From: Phocaeicola coprophilus DSM 18228 = JCM 13818
GTDB taxonomy: Bacteria; Bacteroidota; Bacteroidia; Bacteroidales; Bacteroidaceae
Direction of reading: 5' to 3'
Assembly: GCF_000157915.1 (NCBI RefSeq)
Contig: NZ_EQ973635.1
Location: 222,870-256,768, forward strand
DNA length: 33,899 bases
The stretch's first letter is position 1. The number at the start of each line of letters is the position of its first letter. The position numbers and the translations under genes are program-made. Positions 23,969-32,794 of this stretch are shown piece after piece. The notes beneath the pieces were generated by a model, which was given only the letters and a program-made list of their open reading frames with translations, made no database searches and had not been told where the DNA came from.

Positions 23969-23976
23969 TATTTTTG
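23969..23976 (+). promoter_or_regulatory. -7 promoter element for the Crp/Fnr gene
   Basis: TATTTTTG matches TAnnTTTG, 28 bp before the ATG at 24005. Confidence 0.45.
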
Positions 23977-24004
23977 TGCTTAATAACACGATTTTGTAAC
24001 ACTT

Positions 24005-24706
24005 ATGGTAAAAAAGGAATTATCAGAAGCCGAAATTGCCGAAAGTATACCTGACTTGTGGCAACCTTTAACAGAAGAGCAACGCATACTCCTTGCTCAA
24101 AATTTTACTATACAAAAATACAAGAAGAATGAGACCATCTATTGTGAAGGGGAAACTCCTACACACTTGATGTGCTTGCTCACCGGTAAAGTAAAAATCT
24201 ATAAGGACGGAGTAGGTGGCCGAAGCCAGATCATACGAGTCATCAAAAGGCATGAGTACTTCGCATACCGGGCTTACTTTGCTGAAGAAGATTATGTCAC
24301 GGCAGCGGCTGCCTTTGAGCCATGCACAATCTGCCTGATTCCTATGCCGACAATCATCAGCCTGATTCAGGAAAATGCCGAACTGGCAATGTTCTTCATC
24401 CGCCAGCTATCCATCGACCTGGGTATTTCTGATGAAAGAACAGTAAGCCTTACACAGAAGCACATTCGAGGAAGACTGGCAGAATCCCTTCTGTTCCTGA
24501 AAGATACATACGGAGTTGAAGAAGATCAGTGTACACTAAGCATCTATCTCTCACGTGAGGATCTGGCAAATCTTTCCAACATGACAACCTCAAATGCTAT
24601 CCGTACATTATCAAATTTTGCTGCTGAGAAACTGATTATCATCGACGGTCGAAAAATCAAACTTATAGAAGAAGACAAGCTCAAGAAAATAAGCAAAATC
24701 GGATAA
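24005..24706 (+). CDS. Crp/Fnr-family transcriptional regulator
   Basis: A 233-residue regulator: N-terminal cyclic-nucleotide-binding fold (about 20-130: KYKKNETIYCEGETPTHLMCLLTGKVKIYKDG), a long dimerisation helix and a C-terminal winged helix (HTH 182-204: LSREDLANLSNMTTSNAIRTLSN). The cNMP phosphate-binding sequence is not conserved, so cAMP is not a safe ligand guess. The N-terminal cysteine cluster of Fnr is absent (cysteines at 47, 57, 107 and 110 only). The recognition helix TTSNAIRTLSN lacks the RxTVSR pattern, so its DNA site differs from Crp. It diverges from the DUF5686 gene and ends at a bidirectional terminator. Confidence 0.88.
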   Translation: MVKKELSEAEIAESIPDLWQPLTEEQRILLAQNFTIQKYKKNETIYCEGETPTHLMCLLTGKVKIYKDGVGGRSQIIRVIKRHEYFAYRAYFAEEDYVTAAAAFEPCTICLIPMPTIISLIQENAELAMFFIRQLSIDLGISDERTVSLTQKHIRGRLAESLLFLKDTYGVEEDQCTLSIYLSREDLANLSNMTTSNAIRTLSNFAAEKLIIIDGRKIKLIEEDKLKKISKIG

Positions 24707-24732
24707 AACCTTTTTTCCATAAATATTCTATC

Positions 24733-24790
24733 AAAAAGAGAAACGGCATGAGAAAATATTTCGATCTTTCCTCATGCCGTTTCTCTTTTT
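24733..24790. terminator. Bidirectional terminator between convergent genes
   Basis: Perfect 20-bp inverted repeat: 24733-24752 with 24771-24790 around an 18-nt loop, with A5 and T5 ends. It lies between the Crp/Fnr stop and the permease stop at 24799. Confidence 0.88.
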
Positions 24791-24798
24791 AATCTTTA

Positions 24799-26046
24799 TT
24801 ATTCAAATCTTATTGATTTAGCCGGATGAATACGACTGATCAGACAAGAAGGACCAACCAGCATTAACAGCGAAACAAGCAACGTACACACATTCAGCAA
24901 CAAATAAATGCCCAGGTTCAATTCTATCGGTACCGCACTAATATAATAGTCGGCAGGATCCAGTTTAAACGGCTGTAAGAAATATTGAACAAGACAAACA
25001 GAGACTCCTATGACATTCCCCCATAACATCCCTCTTCCGATAAGAAAGACGGAAAAAGAAAGGAAAATTTCTCTGATGGACACATTGCTTGCTCCCATGG
25101 CCTTCAATACTCCAATCATGTTTGTACGTTCCAATATGATAATGAGCAATCCCGATATCATGGTAAAACCAGCTACTCCGGTCATCAAAATCAGAATCAC
25201 CCAGACATTCGTGTCCAGCAATCCCAGCCAATCAAAAATCTGAGGATAAGCTTCTTCCACCGTACGGGAAAAATATCCCTGCCCATAACGATCCTTATGA
25301 TTTCCCAACAAAGCAAGAACGGACTCATTCACTTCATTCAACCGGCTATAGTCAGAGACTTCAATTTCCACTCCTCCCACTTGTTCCGGCTCCCAGTTAT
25401 TCAAACGGTTTACCGTATACAAATCTGTAATGAGAAAGAAATCATCATAAGCAGACAAGTTGGTACAATAAATACCAGCCACTTCCAACCGGCGTGCCCG
25501 GACATTCCCTTCTACATAGTAAGTAAACAATTTATCCCCCACTTTAAGGGACAATTTATCTGCTATGGTACGTGAAACAAGCGCCTGATTGCTGGCAACC
25601 GAGTCTGAGAATGAAGGTATCTCCCCTTCCTGCAAATGTTCCTGCAGGAAAGAAACATCATATTCTCCGGCAATCCCTTTCAATACCATTCCCTGAAAAT
25701 TATCGGAAGTCATGATCATTCCCGGTTTGGTGGAATAACGTTGCACATGACTTACCAGCGGAACGTCCTTCAGAACATGCATCAAGCTGTCACCACATAC
25801 CACTGGAGACATCTGATAAAGCTGGGTTCCTTCAATACCCGACAAAATAATATCTGAGCCCAGACCCACAACTTTATCACGTACCTGATGCTTGAAGCCC
25901 AAAACAACAGAAACAGAAACAATCATTACAGCCAGCCCCACGGCAATGCCACTTATGGCAATACGCATAGCAGGCTTAGACACTTCTTTCTTCCCGTCAT
26001 TACTCCGATAAATTCGCCGGGCTATGAATAATTTCCAGTTTGCCAT
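24799..26046 (-). CDS. LolE/FtsX-like ABC permease
   Basis: A 415-residue inner-membrane permease of the LolC/LolE-MacB type: cytoplasmic start (MANWKLFIARRIYRSND), first membrane helix about 28-50, a large periplasmic domain (about 52-275) and three C-terminal helices (about 280-400) with the family sequence GLLIIILERTNMIGVLKAMGASNVSIREIFL and ending HPAKSIRFE. Such proteins move lipoproteins or act as mechanotransmitters. No ATPase lies next to it. Its ATG shares one base with the aminotransferase stop (TAATG), so the two are translationally coupled. Confidence 0.88.
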   Translation of the reverse strand: MANWKLFIARRIYRSNDGKKEVSKPAMRIAISGIAVGLAVMIVSVSVVLGFKHQVRDKVVGLGSDIILSGIEGTQLYQMSPVVCGDSLMHVLKDVPLVSHVQRYSTKPGMIMTSDNFQGMVLKGIAGEYDVSFLQEHLQEGEIPSFSDSVASNQALVSRTIADKLSLKVGDKLFTYYVEGNVRARRLEVAGIYCTNLSAYDDFFLITDLYTVNRLNNWEPEQVGGVEIEVSDYSRLNEVNESVLALLGNHKDRYGQGYFSRTVEEAYPQIFDWLGLLDTNVWVILILMTGVAGFTMISGLLIIILERTNMIGVLKAMGASNVSIREIFLSFSVFLIGRGMLWGNVIGVSVCLVQYFLQPFKLDPADYYISAVPIELNLGIYLLLNVCTLLVSLLMLVGPSCLISRIHPAKSIRFE

Positions 26047-27248
26047 TATTCATCCACTCTTCCAGGATAGGCTTCAAGTGCTTTCCGCAAAATAAACAAG
26101 GCTCGAATCAAATCCTCTTTCTTTAAGACATACGCTACACGAACTTCATTTCTGCCTCCTCCCGGAGTTGTATAAAATCCACTGGCAGGAGCCATCATCA
26201 CCGTTTCACCTTCATAATTAAAGTCCGTCAGACACCATGCACAGAATTTCTCACAATCATCAACCGGCAGCTTGGCTACTGTATAGAAAGCTCCCATCGG
26301 TATAGGAGAATAGACTCCCGGTATCCGATTAAGTCCATCAATCAGACACTTACGGCGTTCCACATATTCATCGTAAGTTTCCCGGGCGTATTCTTCAGGT
26401 TCATCCAAAGAAGCCTCAGCAGCAATCTGACCAATTAAAGGAGGACTCAGACGGGCCTGGCAAAACTTCATGACAGCCTTGCGGACTTCCGGATTCTTTG
26501 TGATCAGCGCACCGATACGAATACCACATTCTGAATACCGCTTGGATACAGAATCAATCAGTACGACATTCTGTTCGATACCTTCCAAATGACAAGCTGA
26601 GATATAAGGTGAACCTGTATAAATAAATTCACGATAAACTTCATCCGAGAAGAGGAACAGATCATACTTCTTCACCAAATCCCGAATCTGATTCATTTCA
26701 CGGCGTGTATACAAATAACCTGTCGGATTATTGGGATTACAGATCAATATACCCTTGGTCCGTTCATTGATCAGTTCTTCAAACTTTTCCACTTTGGGCA
26801 ATGAGAAACCCTCTTCAATCGTGGTAGTCACCGTACGTATCACGGCTCCGGCAGAAATGGCAAAGGCCATATAGTTGGCATAAGCAGGTTCCGGAACAAT
26901 GATTTCATCTCCAGGATTCAGACAGCTCATAAACGCAAACAAGACAGCTTCAGAGCCTCCTGTCGTAATAATAATATCATCTGCTGTCAGATTAATATCA
27001 TATTTCCGGTAATATCCGACCAATTTTTCTCTATAACTCCGGTATCCCTGACTGGGACTATATTCCAAAACAGTCCGATCTATATTGCGAATCGCATCGA
27101 GGGCTGCCCGGGGAGTTGGCAGGTCCGGCTGACCTATATTCAAATGATAAACATGAATCCCTCTCTCTTTGGCTGCCTCAGCTAAAGGCGCCAATTTTCG
27201 AATCGGCGACTCAGGCATTTCATTACCTCTGATGGATATTTGTGGCAT
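26046..27248 (-). CDS. PLP-dependent class I/II aminotransferase
   Basis: A 400-residue fold-type I aminotransferase. PLP lysine K236 (DSVSKRYSECGIRIG), NPNNPTG (171-177), D202 and Y205 (SDEVY) and R378-region NEVRVAY are intact. It most resembles aspartate/aromatic aminotransferases of the AspC type; the amino donor cannot be fixed from sequence. A minus -7 element TATATTTG at 27279-27286 lies 30 bp upstream. It is the first gene of a coupled pair with the LolE-like permease; the functional link between them is unclear. Confidence 0.9.
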   Translation of the reverse strand: MPQISIRGNEMPESPIRKLAPLAEAAKERGIHVYHLNIGQPDLPTPRAALDAIRNIDRTVLEYSPSQGYRSYREKLVGYYRKYDINLTADDIIITTGGSEAVLFAFMSCLNPGDEIIVPEPAYANYMAFAISAGAVIRTVTTTIEEGFSLPKVEKFEELINERTKGILICNPNNPTGYLYTRREMNQIRDLVKKYDLFLFSDEVYREFIYTGSPYISACHLEGIEQNVVLIDSVSKRYSECGIRIGALITKNPEVRKAVMKFCQARLSPPLIGQIAAEASLDEPEEYARETYDEYVERRKCLIDGLNRIPGVYSPIPMGAFYTVAKLPVDDCEKFCAWCLTDFNYEGETVMMAPASGFYTTPGGGRNEVRVAYVLKKEDLIRALFILRKALEAYPGRVDE

Positions 27249-27278
27249 AATTTATAATTTTAAAATAAGTTAGAGATG

Positions 27279-27286
27279 CAAATATA
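27279..27286 (-). promoter_or_regulatory. -7 promoter element for the aminotransferase
   Basis: Minus-strand TATATTTG matches TAnnTTTG, 30 bp before the ATG. A TTG lies about 16 bp further upstream, shorter than the usual spacing. Confidence 0.45.
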
Positions 27287-27420
27287 AACAATTGTTTTGA
27301 ATCAAGATCTATTTTTAACCTTGAATTCATTTAGGCACATGGTTAGCTATCAAGAGTCTTACCATTTGTCAATGTTTGTTATCAAGAATTCATTTTCTAG
27401 GCTTATTCAAAAAAAAGAAT

Positions 27421-27428
27421 TAAGTTTG
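27421..27428 (+). promoter_or_regulatory. -7 promoter element for the fucose isomerase-like gene
   Basis: TAAGTTTG matches TAnnTTTG, 25 bp before the ATG at 27454. The rest of the 205-bp divergent gap holds no gene that I can support. Confidence 0.35.
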
Positions 27429-27453
27429 TTCTGGATTAATAAAAACAAGAACC

Positions 27454-28689
27454 ATGAACTTATACCTCATTGTATTTTCGTCCGAAATCAACAAAAAAGA
27501 ACAAGTCTATGAAAATCATAAAGAACTTTTTGTCGAACTTGAAAAATACTTTACGCTTTATTTAGTCAACTATCAGGATGCTGACAGTATCCCCAGCCAT
27601 GAATACAAAATGGCTTTCATCTCCAGCGGAGGTGTGGAAGCCAAAGTGGTAAGCAACTTCAGCATTTTCCCATATCCCATTACATTACTGGCCGACGGAT
27701 TAAACAACTCACTCGCCGCAGCCCTTGAGATAGCAGCCTGGGTACAGTCCAAAGACATGAAAGTAAGGATTATTCACGGGCCGGTTCCTGAAATGGTCAA
27801 GCAGGTGCTGCTGCACCATCAGGCCTTTGCAGCCAGACGGTCCTTGAAAGGAAAACGTATCGGCGTCATCGGTACTCCTTCTTCCTGGCTGGTATCCAGT
27901 CACGTCAATTACCTGCTGGCCAGCAAACGATGGGGAGTCACTTATCTGGACATTCCGCTGGACAATGTTTACAATCATTACCAGCATATCACAGATGATG
28001 AAGTAGGTGTAGAAGCATCTGTTTTCGCCAATCGCGCCAAAGCATGTCAGGATGCAACGCCTGAAGATCTGCTGAAAGCCATGCGGCTGTACAAAGCCGT
28101 CAAGAAAGTATGCGAGGAAGAGCATCTGGACGCAATCACCCTTGCCTGCTTTGCCATACTTCAGGATCTGGGTATTACAGGCTGCCTGACTCTGTCCCTG
28201 CTCAATGATGAAGGTATTCCGGCCGGATGTGAAAGTGACCTGCAGTCAATCATGTCACTGCTCATGATCCGGGAACTGATCGGCCAGCCGGGCTTTATGG
28301 CCAACCCGACGTTCGTCAATTCCCGACAGAACGAGATCCTTCTGTCCCATTGCTGCATCCCGACCAAAATGACAGACGACTTCATCATACGCAATCATTT
28401 CGAGTCCAATTCAGGTATAGCTATCCAGGGCCTCCTTCACGAGGGAGATATTACTCTTTTCAAATGCGGAGGCGAATGTCTGGACGAATATTTTGTATCT
28501 TCCGGCTATCTAAAGGAAAACACCAATCTGATGGCTGCCTGCCGCACCCAGGTGAAAATAAAACTTCAGAAAGATGTCAATTACTTCCTTCAGTCACCGT
28601 TAGGAAATCACCACATCCTGATAAAAGGAGATTATACGGAAGTTATACAGGAATTCATGCAACAAAACAGATGTAAGGTTCGGGAATAA
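27454..28689 (+). CDS. L-fucose isomerase-like protein
   Basis: A 411-residue cytoplasmic protein resembling the FucI/AraA isomerase superfamily. Residues 1-170 form two Rossmann-like lobes (LKGKRIGVIGTPSSWLVSS, 131-149). The C-terminal part has the superfamily's active-site pattern: GCESD (258-262, candidate metal ligands E260 and D262), LSHCCIP (297-303, H299) and GNHHIL (384-389), followed by GDYTEVIQEF. It is shorter than bona fide L-fucose isomerase (about 590 residues) and no fucose pathway genes are nearby, so the substrate is open. It forms a single-gene unit. Confidence 0.7.
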   Translation: MNLYLIVFSSEINKKEQVYENHKELFVELEKYFTLYLVNYQDADSIPSHEYKMAFISSGGVEAKVVSNFSIFPYPITLLADGLNNSLAAALEIAAWVQSKDMKVRIIHGPVPEMVKQVLLHHQAFAARRSLKGKRIGVIGTPSSWLVSSHVNYLLASKRWGVTYLDIPLDNVYNHYQHITDDEVGVEASVFANRAKACQDATPEDLLKAMRLYKAVKKVCEEEHLDAITLACFAILQDLGITGCLTLSLLNDEGIPAGCESDLQSIMSLLMIRELIGQPGFMANPTFVNSRQNEILLSHCCIPTKMTDDFIIRNHFESNSGIAIQGLLHEGDITLFKCGGECLDEYFVSSGYLKENTNLMAACRTQVKIKLQKDVNYFLQSPLGNHHILIKGDYTEVIQEFMQQNRCKVRE

Positions 28690-28746
28690 ATCAGTACCTG
28701 TCGTATTTTTCCAATTCTTATACTTCAATTTTCAAATCAGATCTTT

Positions 28747-28754
28747 TATCTTTG
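28747..28754 (+). promoter_or_regulatory. -7 promoter element for the DUF4494-yggS operon
   Basis: TATCTTTG matches TAnnTTTG, 30 bp before the chosen ATG. It contains an in-frame TTG (28752), which is therefore unlikely to be the start codon. Confidence 0.5.
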
Positions 28755-28784
28755 CATGAAGAAATAATATTTAAGAAAAGAATT

Positions 28785-29264
28785 ATGATGCACACTTGGT
28801 TTGAATGCAAAATACGTTATGAAAAAATTGCCGAAAACGGCATGACTAAGAAGGTAACCGAGCCCTACCTGGTAGACGCTCTCAGCTTCACAGAAGCAGA
28901 ATCACGAATTATCGAGGAAATAACTCCCTTCATCACAGGAGAATTTACGGTTTCAGACATCAAACGTGCCAACTACAGTGAATTGTTTCCCTGCGAAGAA
29001 GATGCAGCCGACCGCTGGTTCAAATGCAAGCTTTATTTCATCACCATCGATGAAAAAAGCGGAGCAGAGAAAAAAACAGCAGCCAACATGTTAGTACAAG
29101 CTGCCGATTTACGAGATGCAGTAAAGAAACTGGATGAAGGCATGAAGGGAACAATGGCAGACTACAGCATCGCATCGGTCAGCGAAACGGCTATCATGGA
29201 TGTTTATCCGTATTCAGCCGAACCCAATGTCAAACCGGAATTCCCTGATGCTGACAAAAGATAA
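28785..29264 (+). CDS. DUF4494 family protein
   Basis: A 159-residue protein of the Bacteroidetes family DUF4494, function unknown to me. The conserved start HTWFECKIRYEK, the KKVTEPYLVDALSFTEAE stretch and a second, similar half (WFKCKLYFITIDEKSGAEKKTAANMLVQAADL) suggest an internal duplication of a small alpha/beta module. I start at 28785 because the upstream in-frame TTG lies in the -7 element; the next ATG (28788) is an equally good choice. The stop is 6 bp before yggS, so the two are co-transcribed. No signal peptide or membrane segment is present. Confidence 0.82.
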   Translation: MMHTWFECKIRYEKIAENGMTKKVTEPYLVDALSFTEAESRIIEEITPFITGEFTVSDIKRANYSELFPCEEDAADRWFKCKLYFITIDEKSGAEKKTAANMLVQAADLRDAVKKLDEGMKGTMADYSIASVSETAIMDVYPYSAEPNVKPEFPDADKR

Positions 29265-29270
29265 AAAGAA

Positions 29271-29939
29271 ATGGATATTCAGACAAACATAAAGGAGATT
29301 CTGACAGAGCTGCCTTCTGGAGTCAGACTGGTAGCCGTATCAAAGTTTCATCCAAACGAATGCATTGAGGCTGCCTATCAGGCCGGACAGCGCATCTTTG
29401 GAGAAAGCAAGGTACAGGAATTGACTGAAAAATACCAGACACTGCCTAAAGACATCGAATGGCATTTCATCGGTCATCTGCAAACCAACAAGGTGAAATA
29501 CATTGCTCCCTTTATCAGCATGATTCATGCTGTCGACTCTTTCAAGCTGCTGGAAGAAATAAACAAGCAGGCTTCCAAAGTAAACCGGATCATCCCCTGT
29601 TTACTTGAGATTCACATCGCACAGGAAGAAAGCAAATATGGATTTACCTTCGAAAGCTGCCGCGAAATGCTTCAGGAAGGTGCATGGAAAAACCTGAAGA
29701 ATATTTCCATCAACGGGGTAATGGGAATGGCAACCAATACAGAAGACAGTGATGAAATCCGCAAAGAATTCAAGCTGCTGCATGATTTCTTTACGGAACT
29801 CAAACAAACATACTTCCCGAACGAGGCACAATTCTGTGAAATATCCATGGGTATGTCGCACGACTATCCGCTGGCTATAGAAGCAGGAAGCACCCTGGTA
29901 CGCGTAGGAAGTAAAATTTTTGGAGACAGAATCTATTAA
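29271..29939 (+). CDS. yggS: YggS/PLPBP-type pyridoxal phosphate homeostasis protein
   Basis: A 222-residue single-domain TIM-barrel PLP protein. The PLP lysine is K25 (LVAVSKFHP), followed by the family stretches FGESKVQELTEKY, IEWHFIGHLQTNKVKYI and the phosphate-binding STLVRVGSKIFG near the C-terminus; SMGMSHDYPLAIEAGST is also diagnostic. It has no enzymatic activity of its own in known members and buffers PLP, affecting amino-acid and keto-acid balance. It follows DUF4494 by 6 bp and precedes the DHOD-like gene by 14 bp. Confidence 0.95.
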   Translation: MDIQTNIKEILTELPSGVRLVAVSKFHPNECIEAAYQAGQRIFGESKVQELTEKYQTLPKDIEWHFIGHLQTNKVKYIAPFISMIHAVDSFKLLEEINKQASKVNRIIPCLLEIHIAQEESKYGFTFESCREMLQEGAWKNLKNISINGVMGMATNTEDSDEIRKEFKLLHDFFTELKQTYFPNEAQFCEISMGMSHDYPLAIEAGSTLVRVGSKIFGDRIY

Positions 29940-29953
29940 ATCATACTACCGAT

Positions 29954-30928
29954 ATGGCACAATTAACAACCACTTATGCAGGGTTAACATTACAGAACCC
30001 TATCATTATCAGCAGTTCCGGACTGACAAACAGTGCGGCAAAAATCAAAGAACTGGAAAAATCCGGTGCAGGCGCAGTCGTTTTAAAGTCTGTATTTGAA
30101 GAACAGATCAACATGCAAGCCGGAAACATGCAAGGTTATGGTTCACCTGAAGCAGACGACTACTTGGGAGCATACGTGCGTTCGCATGCACTCAATGAAC
30201 ACATAGCACTTATTCAGGAAGCCAAAAAGAGCTGTTCCATTCCCATCATCGCAAGCATCAACTGCTACAGCGACAATGAATGGGTAGACTTTGCCGTGAT
30301 GATGGAACAAGCCGGAGCCGACGCACTGGAAATAAACATTCTCTCACTGCAAACCAGCAAAGATTATACTTTCGGCAGCTTCGAACAGCGGCATATTGAC
30401 ATTTTACGCCACATTAAAAAGGTGGTTAAGATCCCGGTTATCATGAAACTTGGAAGCAATCTGACCAATCCGATTGCGCTGATCAACCAGCTTTATGCCA
30501 ATGGTGCGGCAGCAGTTGTCCTGTTCAACCGCTTCTACCAGCCGGACATCAATATCGACACCCAGACATTCACCAGCAGCAATGTCATGAGTACTCCGAA
30601 TGAACTGGCCGACAAAATACGCTGGACTGCCATTGCTTCCAGCCAGATTCCGCAATTAGACTATGCAGTATCAGGCGGAGTTCACTGTGCAAAAGGAGTG
30701 ATTAAATCCATCCTGGCCGGAGCAACGGCTGTACAGATATGCAGCGTCATCTATCAATATGGCAATAAAGAAATCGAGAACATGAAACGGGAACTTTCTG
30801 TCTGGATGGAAGAGAACGGATACGAATCCATTTCACAATTCAAAGGAAAGCTCAATGCCAGTGCAACCGGAGATGTCAATCCGTTTGAACGTACTCAGTT
30901 CATGAAGTATTACAGTTCACACGAATAA
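29954..30928 (+). CDS. Dihydroorotate dehydrogenase-like FMN protein
   Basis: A 324-residue (beta/alpha)8 flavoprotein of the PyrD superfamily. FMN-site features are visible: SSSGLTNS (20-27), VVLKSVFEEQ (42-51), IMKLGSNLTNP (163-173), YAVSGGVHCAKGVIKSILAGATAVQICSVIYQYG. True PyrD enzymes have N-[LI]-S-[CS]-P-N at the active site; here it is NILSLQTS (128-135), so the CPN/SPN loop is changed, although S131 sits at the catalytic position. It is more likely a paralogue than the pyrimidine enzyme, and is often annotated DHOD-like. It is the last gene of the DUF4494-yggS operon. Confidence 0.82.
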   Translation: MAQLTTTYAGLTLQNPIIISSSGLTNSAAKIKELEKSGAGAVVLKSVFEEQINMQAGNMQGYGSPEADDYLGAYVRSHALNEHIALIQEAKKSCSIPIIASINCYSDNEWVDFAVMMEQAGADALEINILSLQTSKDYTFGSFEQRHIDILRHIKKVVKIPVIMKLGSNLTNPIALINQLYANGAAAVVLFNRFYQPDINIDTQTFTSSNVMSTPNELADKIRWTAIASSQIPQLDYAVSGGVHCAKGVIKSILAGATAVQICSVIYQYGNKEIENMKRELSVWMEENGYESISQFKGKLNASATGDVNPFERTQFMKYYSSHE

Positions 30929-30963
30929 GAAATAAGGTATAACAACAAATCTGTTTTCCCCAT

Positions 30964-31010
30964 GACACGGAATGTTTCCTTTCTTTCCTGAAAGGCAAGC
31001 ATTCCGTGTC
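30964..31010 (+). terminator. Probable terminator of the DUF4494-yggS operon
   Basis: An 11-bp perfect outer stem (30964-30974 with 31000-31010) plus a 6-bp inner stem (CCTTTC 30978-30983 with GAAAGG 30990-30995). Only a short AATTT follows, so the T-run is weak. Confidence 0.6.
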
Positions 31011-31059
31011 AATTTATAGACAGAGGGCAACGACAACACCTATTTTTTCGCCAAAAATA

Positions 31060-31089
31060 TTGCAGAACCCCAGGAAAAAGGTATCTTTG
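31060..31089 (+). promoter_or_regulatory. Promoter of the acyl-CoA synthetase operon
   Basis: -33 element with TTG (31060-31062) and exact -7 element TATCTTTG (31082-31089), 19 bp apart; the ATG follows at 31131. Confidence 0.65.
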
Positions 31090-31130
31090 CACAGATACAT
31101 TCACTTTTGTGCAATTTCAAAAGCTTATTT

Positions 31131-32783
31131 ATGGAACAAAGTTTTTTAGCTTTCATCGAAGAAAGCATCAAAAAGAACTGGGATCTGGATGCTCTGACAG
31201 ATTACAAAGGCGCCACCTTACAATACAAGGATCTCGCACGCAAAATAGAGAAATTACATATTTTGCTTGCCGAAAGCGGCATTAAGCCTGGAGACAAGGT
31301 TGCCTTATGCGGAAGAAACAGTTCCCATTGGGGCGTAGCTTTTCTGGCCATCCTGACTTATGGTGCAGTAGCCGTGCCTATCCTGCATGAATTCAAGCCT
31401 GACAACGTTCATAATATTGTCAATCATTCCGAAGCACGTCTGCTCTTCGTAGGTGATGTGGTATGGGAAGCTCTGAACGAAGCCGAAATGCCTTTGCTGG
31501 AAGGTATTATCCTGATGACCGACTTCACCCTGCAAGTGTGCCGGAGCAAACAGCTGGAGTATGCACGCGACCATCTGAATGAATTGTTCGGAAAGAAGTT
31601 CCCGCGCAATTTCCGTAAGGAACACGTTGCTTACCGGCGGGATATGCCGGACGAACTGGCTGTCATCAATTACACGTCGGGAACCACCAGCTTCTCCAAG
31701 GGAGTAATGCTTCCCTATCGTGCATTGTGGTCGAACACACAATTCGCATTCGAGGTGCTGAGCCTCAAGCCCGGCGACCGGATTGTTTCCATGCTTCCCA
31801 TGGCACACATGTACGGACTGGCCTTTGAATTCCTGTATGAAGTATGCTGCGGATGCCATGTGTACTTCCTCACCCGAATGCCCAGCCCGAAGATCATATT
31901 CGAAGCATTTTCCGAAGTCAAGCCTCATATCGTCATTGCAGTTCCGCTGATTATAGAAAAAATCATCAAAAAGAAAGTGCTTCCCATGCTGGAAACTCTC
32001 AAGATGAAGATCCTGCTGAAGGTGCCAATCATCAACGACAAGATCAAGGCTGCCGTACGGGAACACATGATTCAGGCCTTTGGAGGCAACTTCTACGAAA
32101 TCATCATCGGAGGAGCAGCGTTCAATCAGGATGTCGAAAAACTGCTGAAAAGTCTGGACTTCCCTTATACCGTCGGATACGGTATGACAGAGTGCGGACC
32201 GATCATCTGCTATGAAGACTGGCATAACTTCAAGCCGGGATCCTGCGGAAAAGCAGCTCCGCGCATGGAAGTACGGATAGACAGCCCCGATCCGGCAAAC
32301 ATAGTCGGAGAAATTCTCACGCGGGGAGACAATGTCATGCAAGGATACTACAAGAATCCGGAGGCTACCCGGCAGGCCATCGACGAAGACGGATGGCTGC
32401 ACACCGGAGACCTGGGTATCATGGATGCTGAAGGAAATATCACCATCAAAGGAAGAAGCAAGAACATGCTGTTAGGACCTTCCGGTCAGAACATTTACCC
32501 GGAAGAAATCGAAGACAAGCTGAACAATATGCCTTATGTTGCCGAAAGCCTCATCATCCAGGAAAGCGACCATAAGCTGGCAGCCCTGATCTATCCGGAC
32601 TTTGAAGATGCCTATAAACAGGGACTGACAGATGGAGACATCGAACGTGTAATGGACGAGAACCGGACAGCTCTCAATGCCGAACTTCCGGCTTATTCAC
32701 AGATTGCACGAGTTAAGATTTATCCGGAGGAATTTGAAAAGACGCCTAAAAAGAGTATCAAGCGTTTCCTCTACCAAAAATAA
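31131..32783 (+). CDS. Long-chain fatty acid-CoA ligase (AMP-binding)
   Basis: A 550-residue ANL-superfamily enzyme that activates fatty acids to acyl-CoA through an acyl-AMP. Motifs: P-loop YTSGTTSFSKG (181-191), LPMAHMYGLAFE near 222-233, YGMTECGP (350-357), GWLHTGDLG (421-429), GRSKNMLLGPSGQNIYPEEIE (441-461) and the C-terminal TPKKSIKRFLYQ, where K541 or K544 would be the catalytic lysine. It resembles the long-chain (LACS/FadD) group. I start at 31131 because an upstream in-frame TTG gives only an unconserved extension. It lies 11 bp before the repeat-protein gene and is probably co-transcribed with it. Confidence 0.92.
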   Translation: MEQSFLAFIEESIKKNWDLDALTDYKGATLQYKDLARKIEKLHILLAESGIKPGDKVALCGRNSSHWGVAFLAILTYGAVAVPILHEFKPDNVHNIVNHSEARLLFVGDVVWEALNEAEMPLLEGIILMTDFTLQVCRSKQLEYARDHLNELFGKKFPRNFRKEHVAYRRDMPDELAVINYTSGTTSFSKGVMLPYRALWSNTQFAFEVLSLKPGDRIVSMLPMAHMYGLAFEFLYEVCCGCHVYFLTRMPSPKIIFEAFSEVKPHIVIAVPLIIEKIIKKKVLPMLETLKMKILLKVPIINDKIKAAVREHMIQAFGGNFYEIIIGGAAFNQDVEKLLKSLDFPYTVGYGMTECGPIICYEDWHNFKPGSCGKAAPRMEVRIDSPDPANIVGEILTRGDNVMQGYYKNPEATRQAIDEDGWLHTGDLGIMDAEGNITIKGRSKNMLLGPSGQNIYPEEIEDKLNNMPYVAESLIIQESDHKLAALIYPDFEDAYKQGLTDGDIERVMDENRTALNAELPAYSQIARVKIYPEEFEKTPKKSIKRFLYQK

Positions 32784-32794
32784 AGAACAGAAAA

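Noticed and set aside
28752-28784. Upstream TTG start for DUF4494
   Set aside because: It overlaps the -7 element; MMHTWFECK is the conserved start.
31107-31130. Upstream TTG start for the acyl-CoA synthetase
   Set aside because: It adds eight unconserved residues close to the predicted transcription start.
31305-32402. 365-residue minus-strand open frame
   Set aside because: It is antisense to the acyl-CoA synthetase motifs and has no recognisable features.
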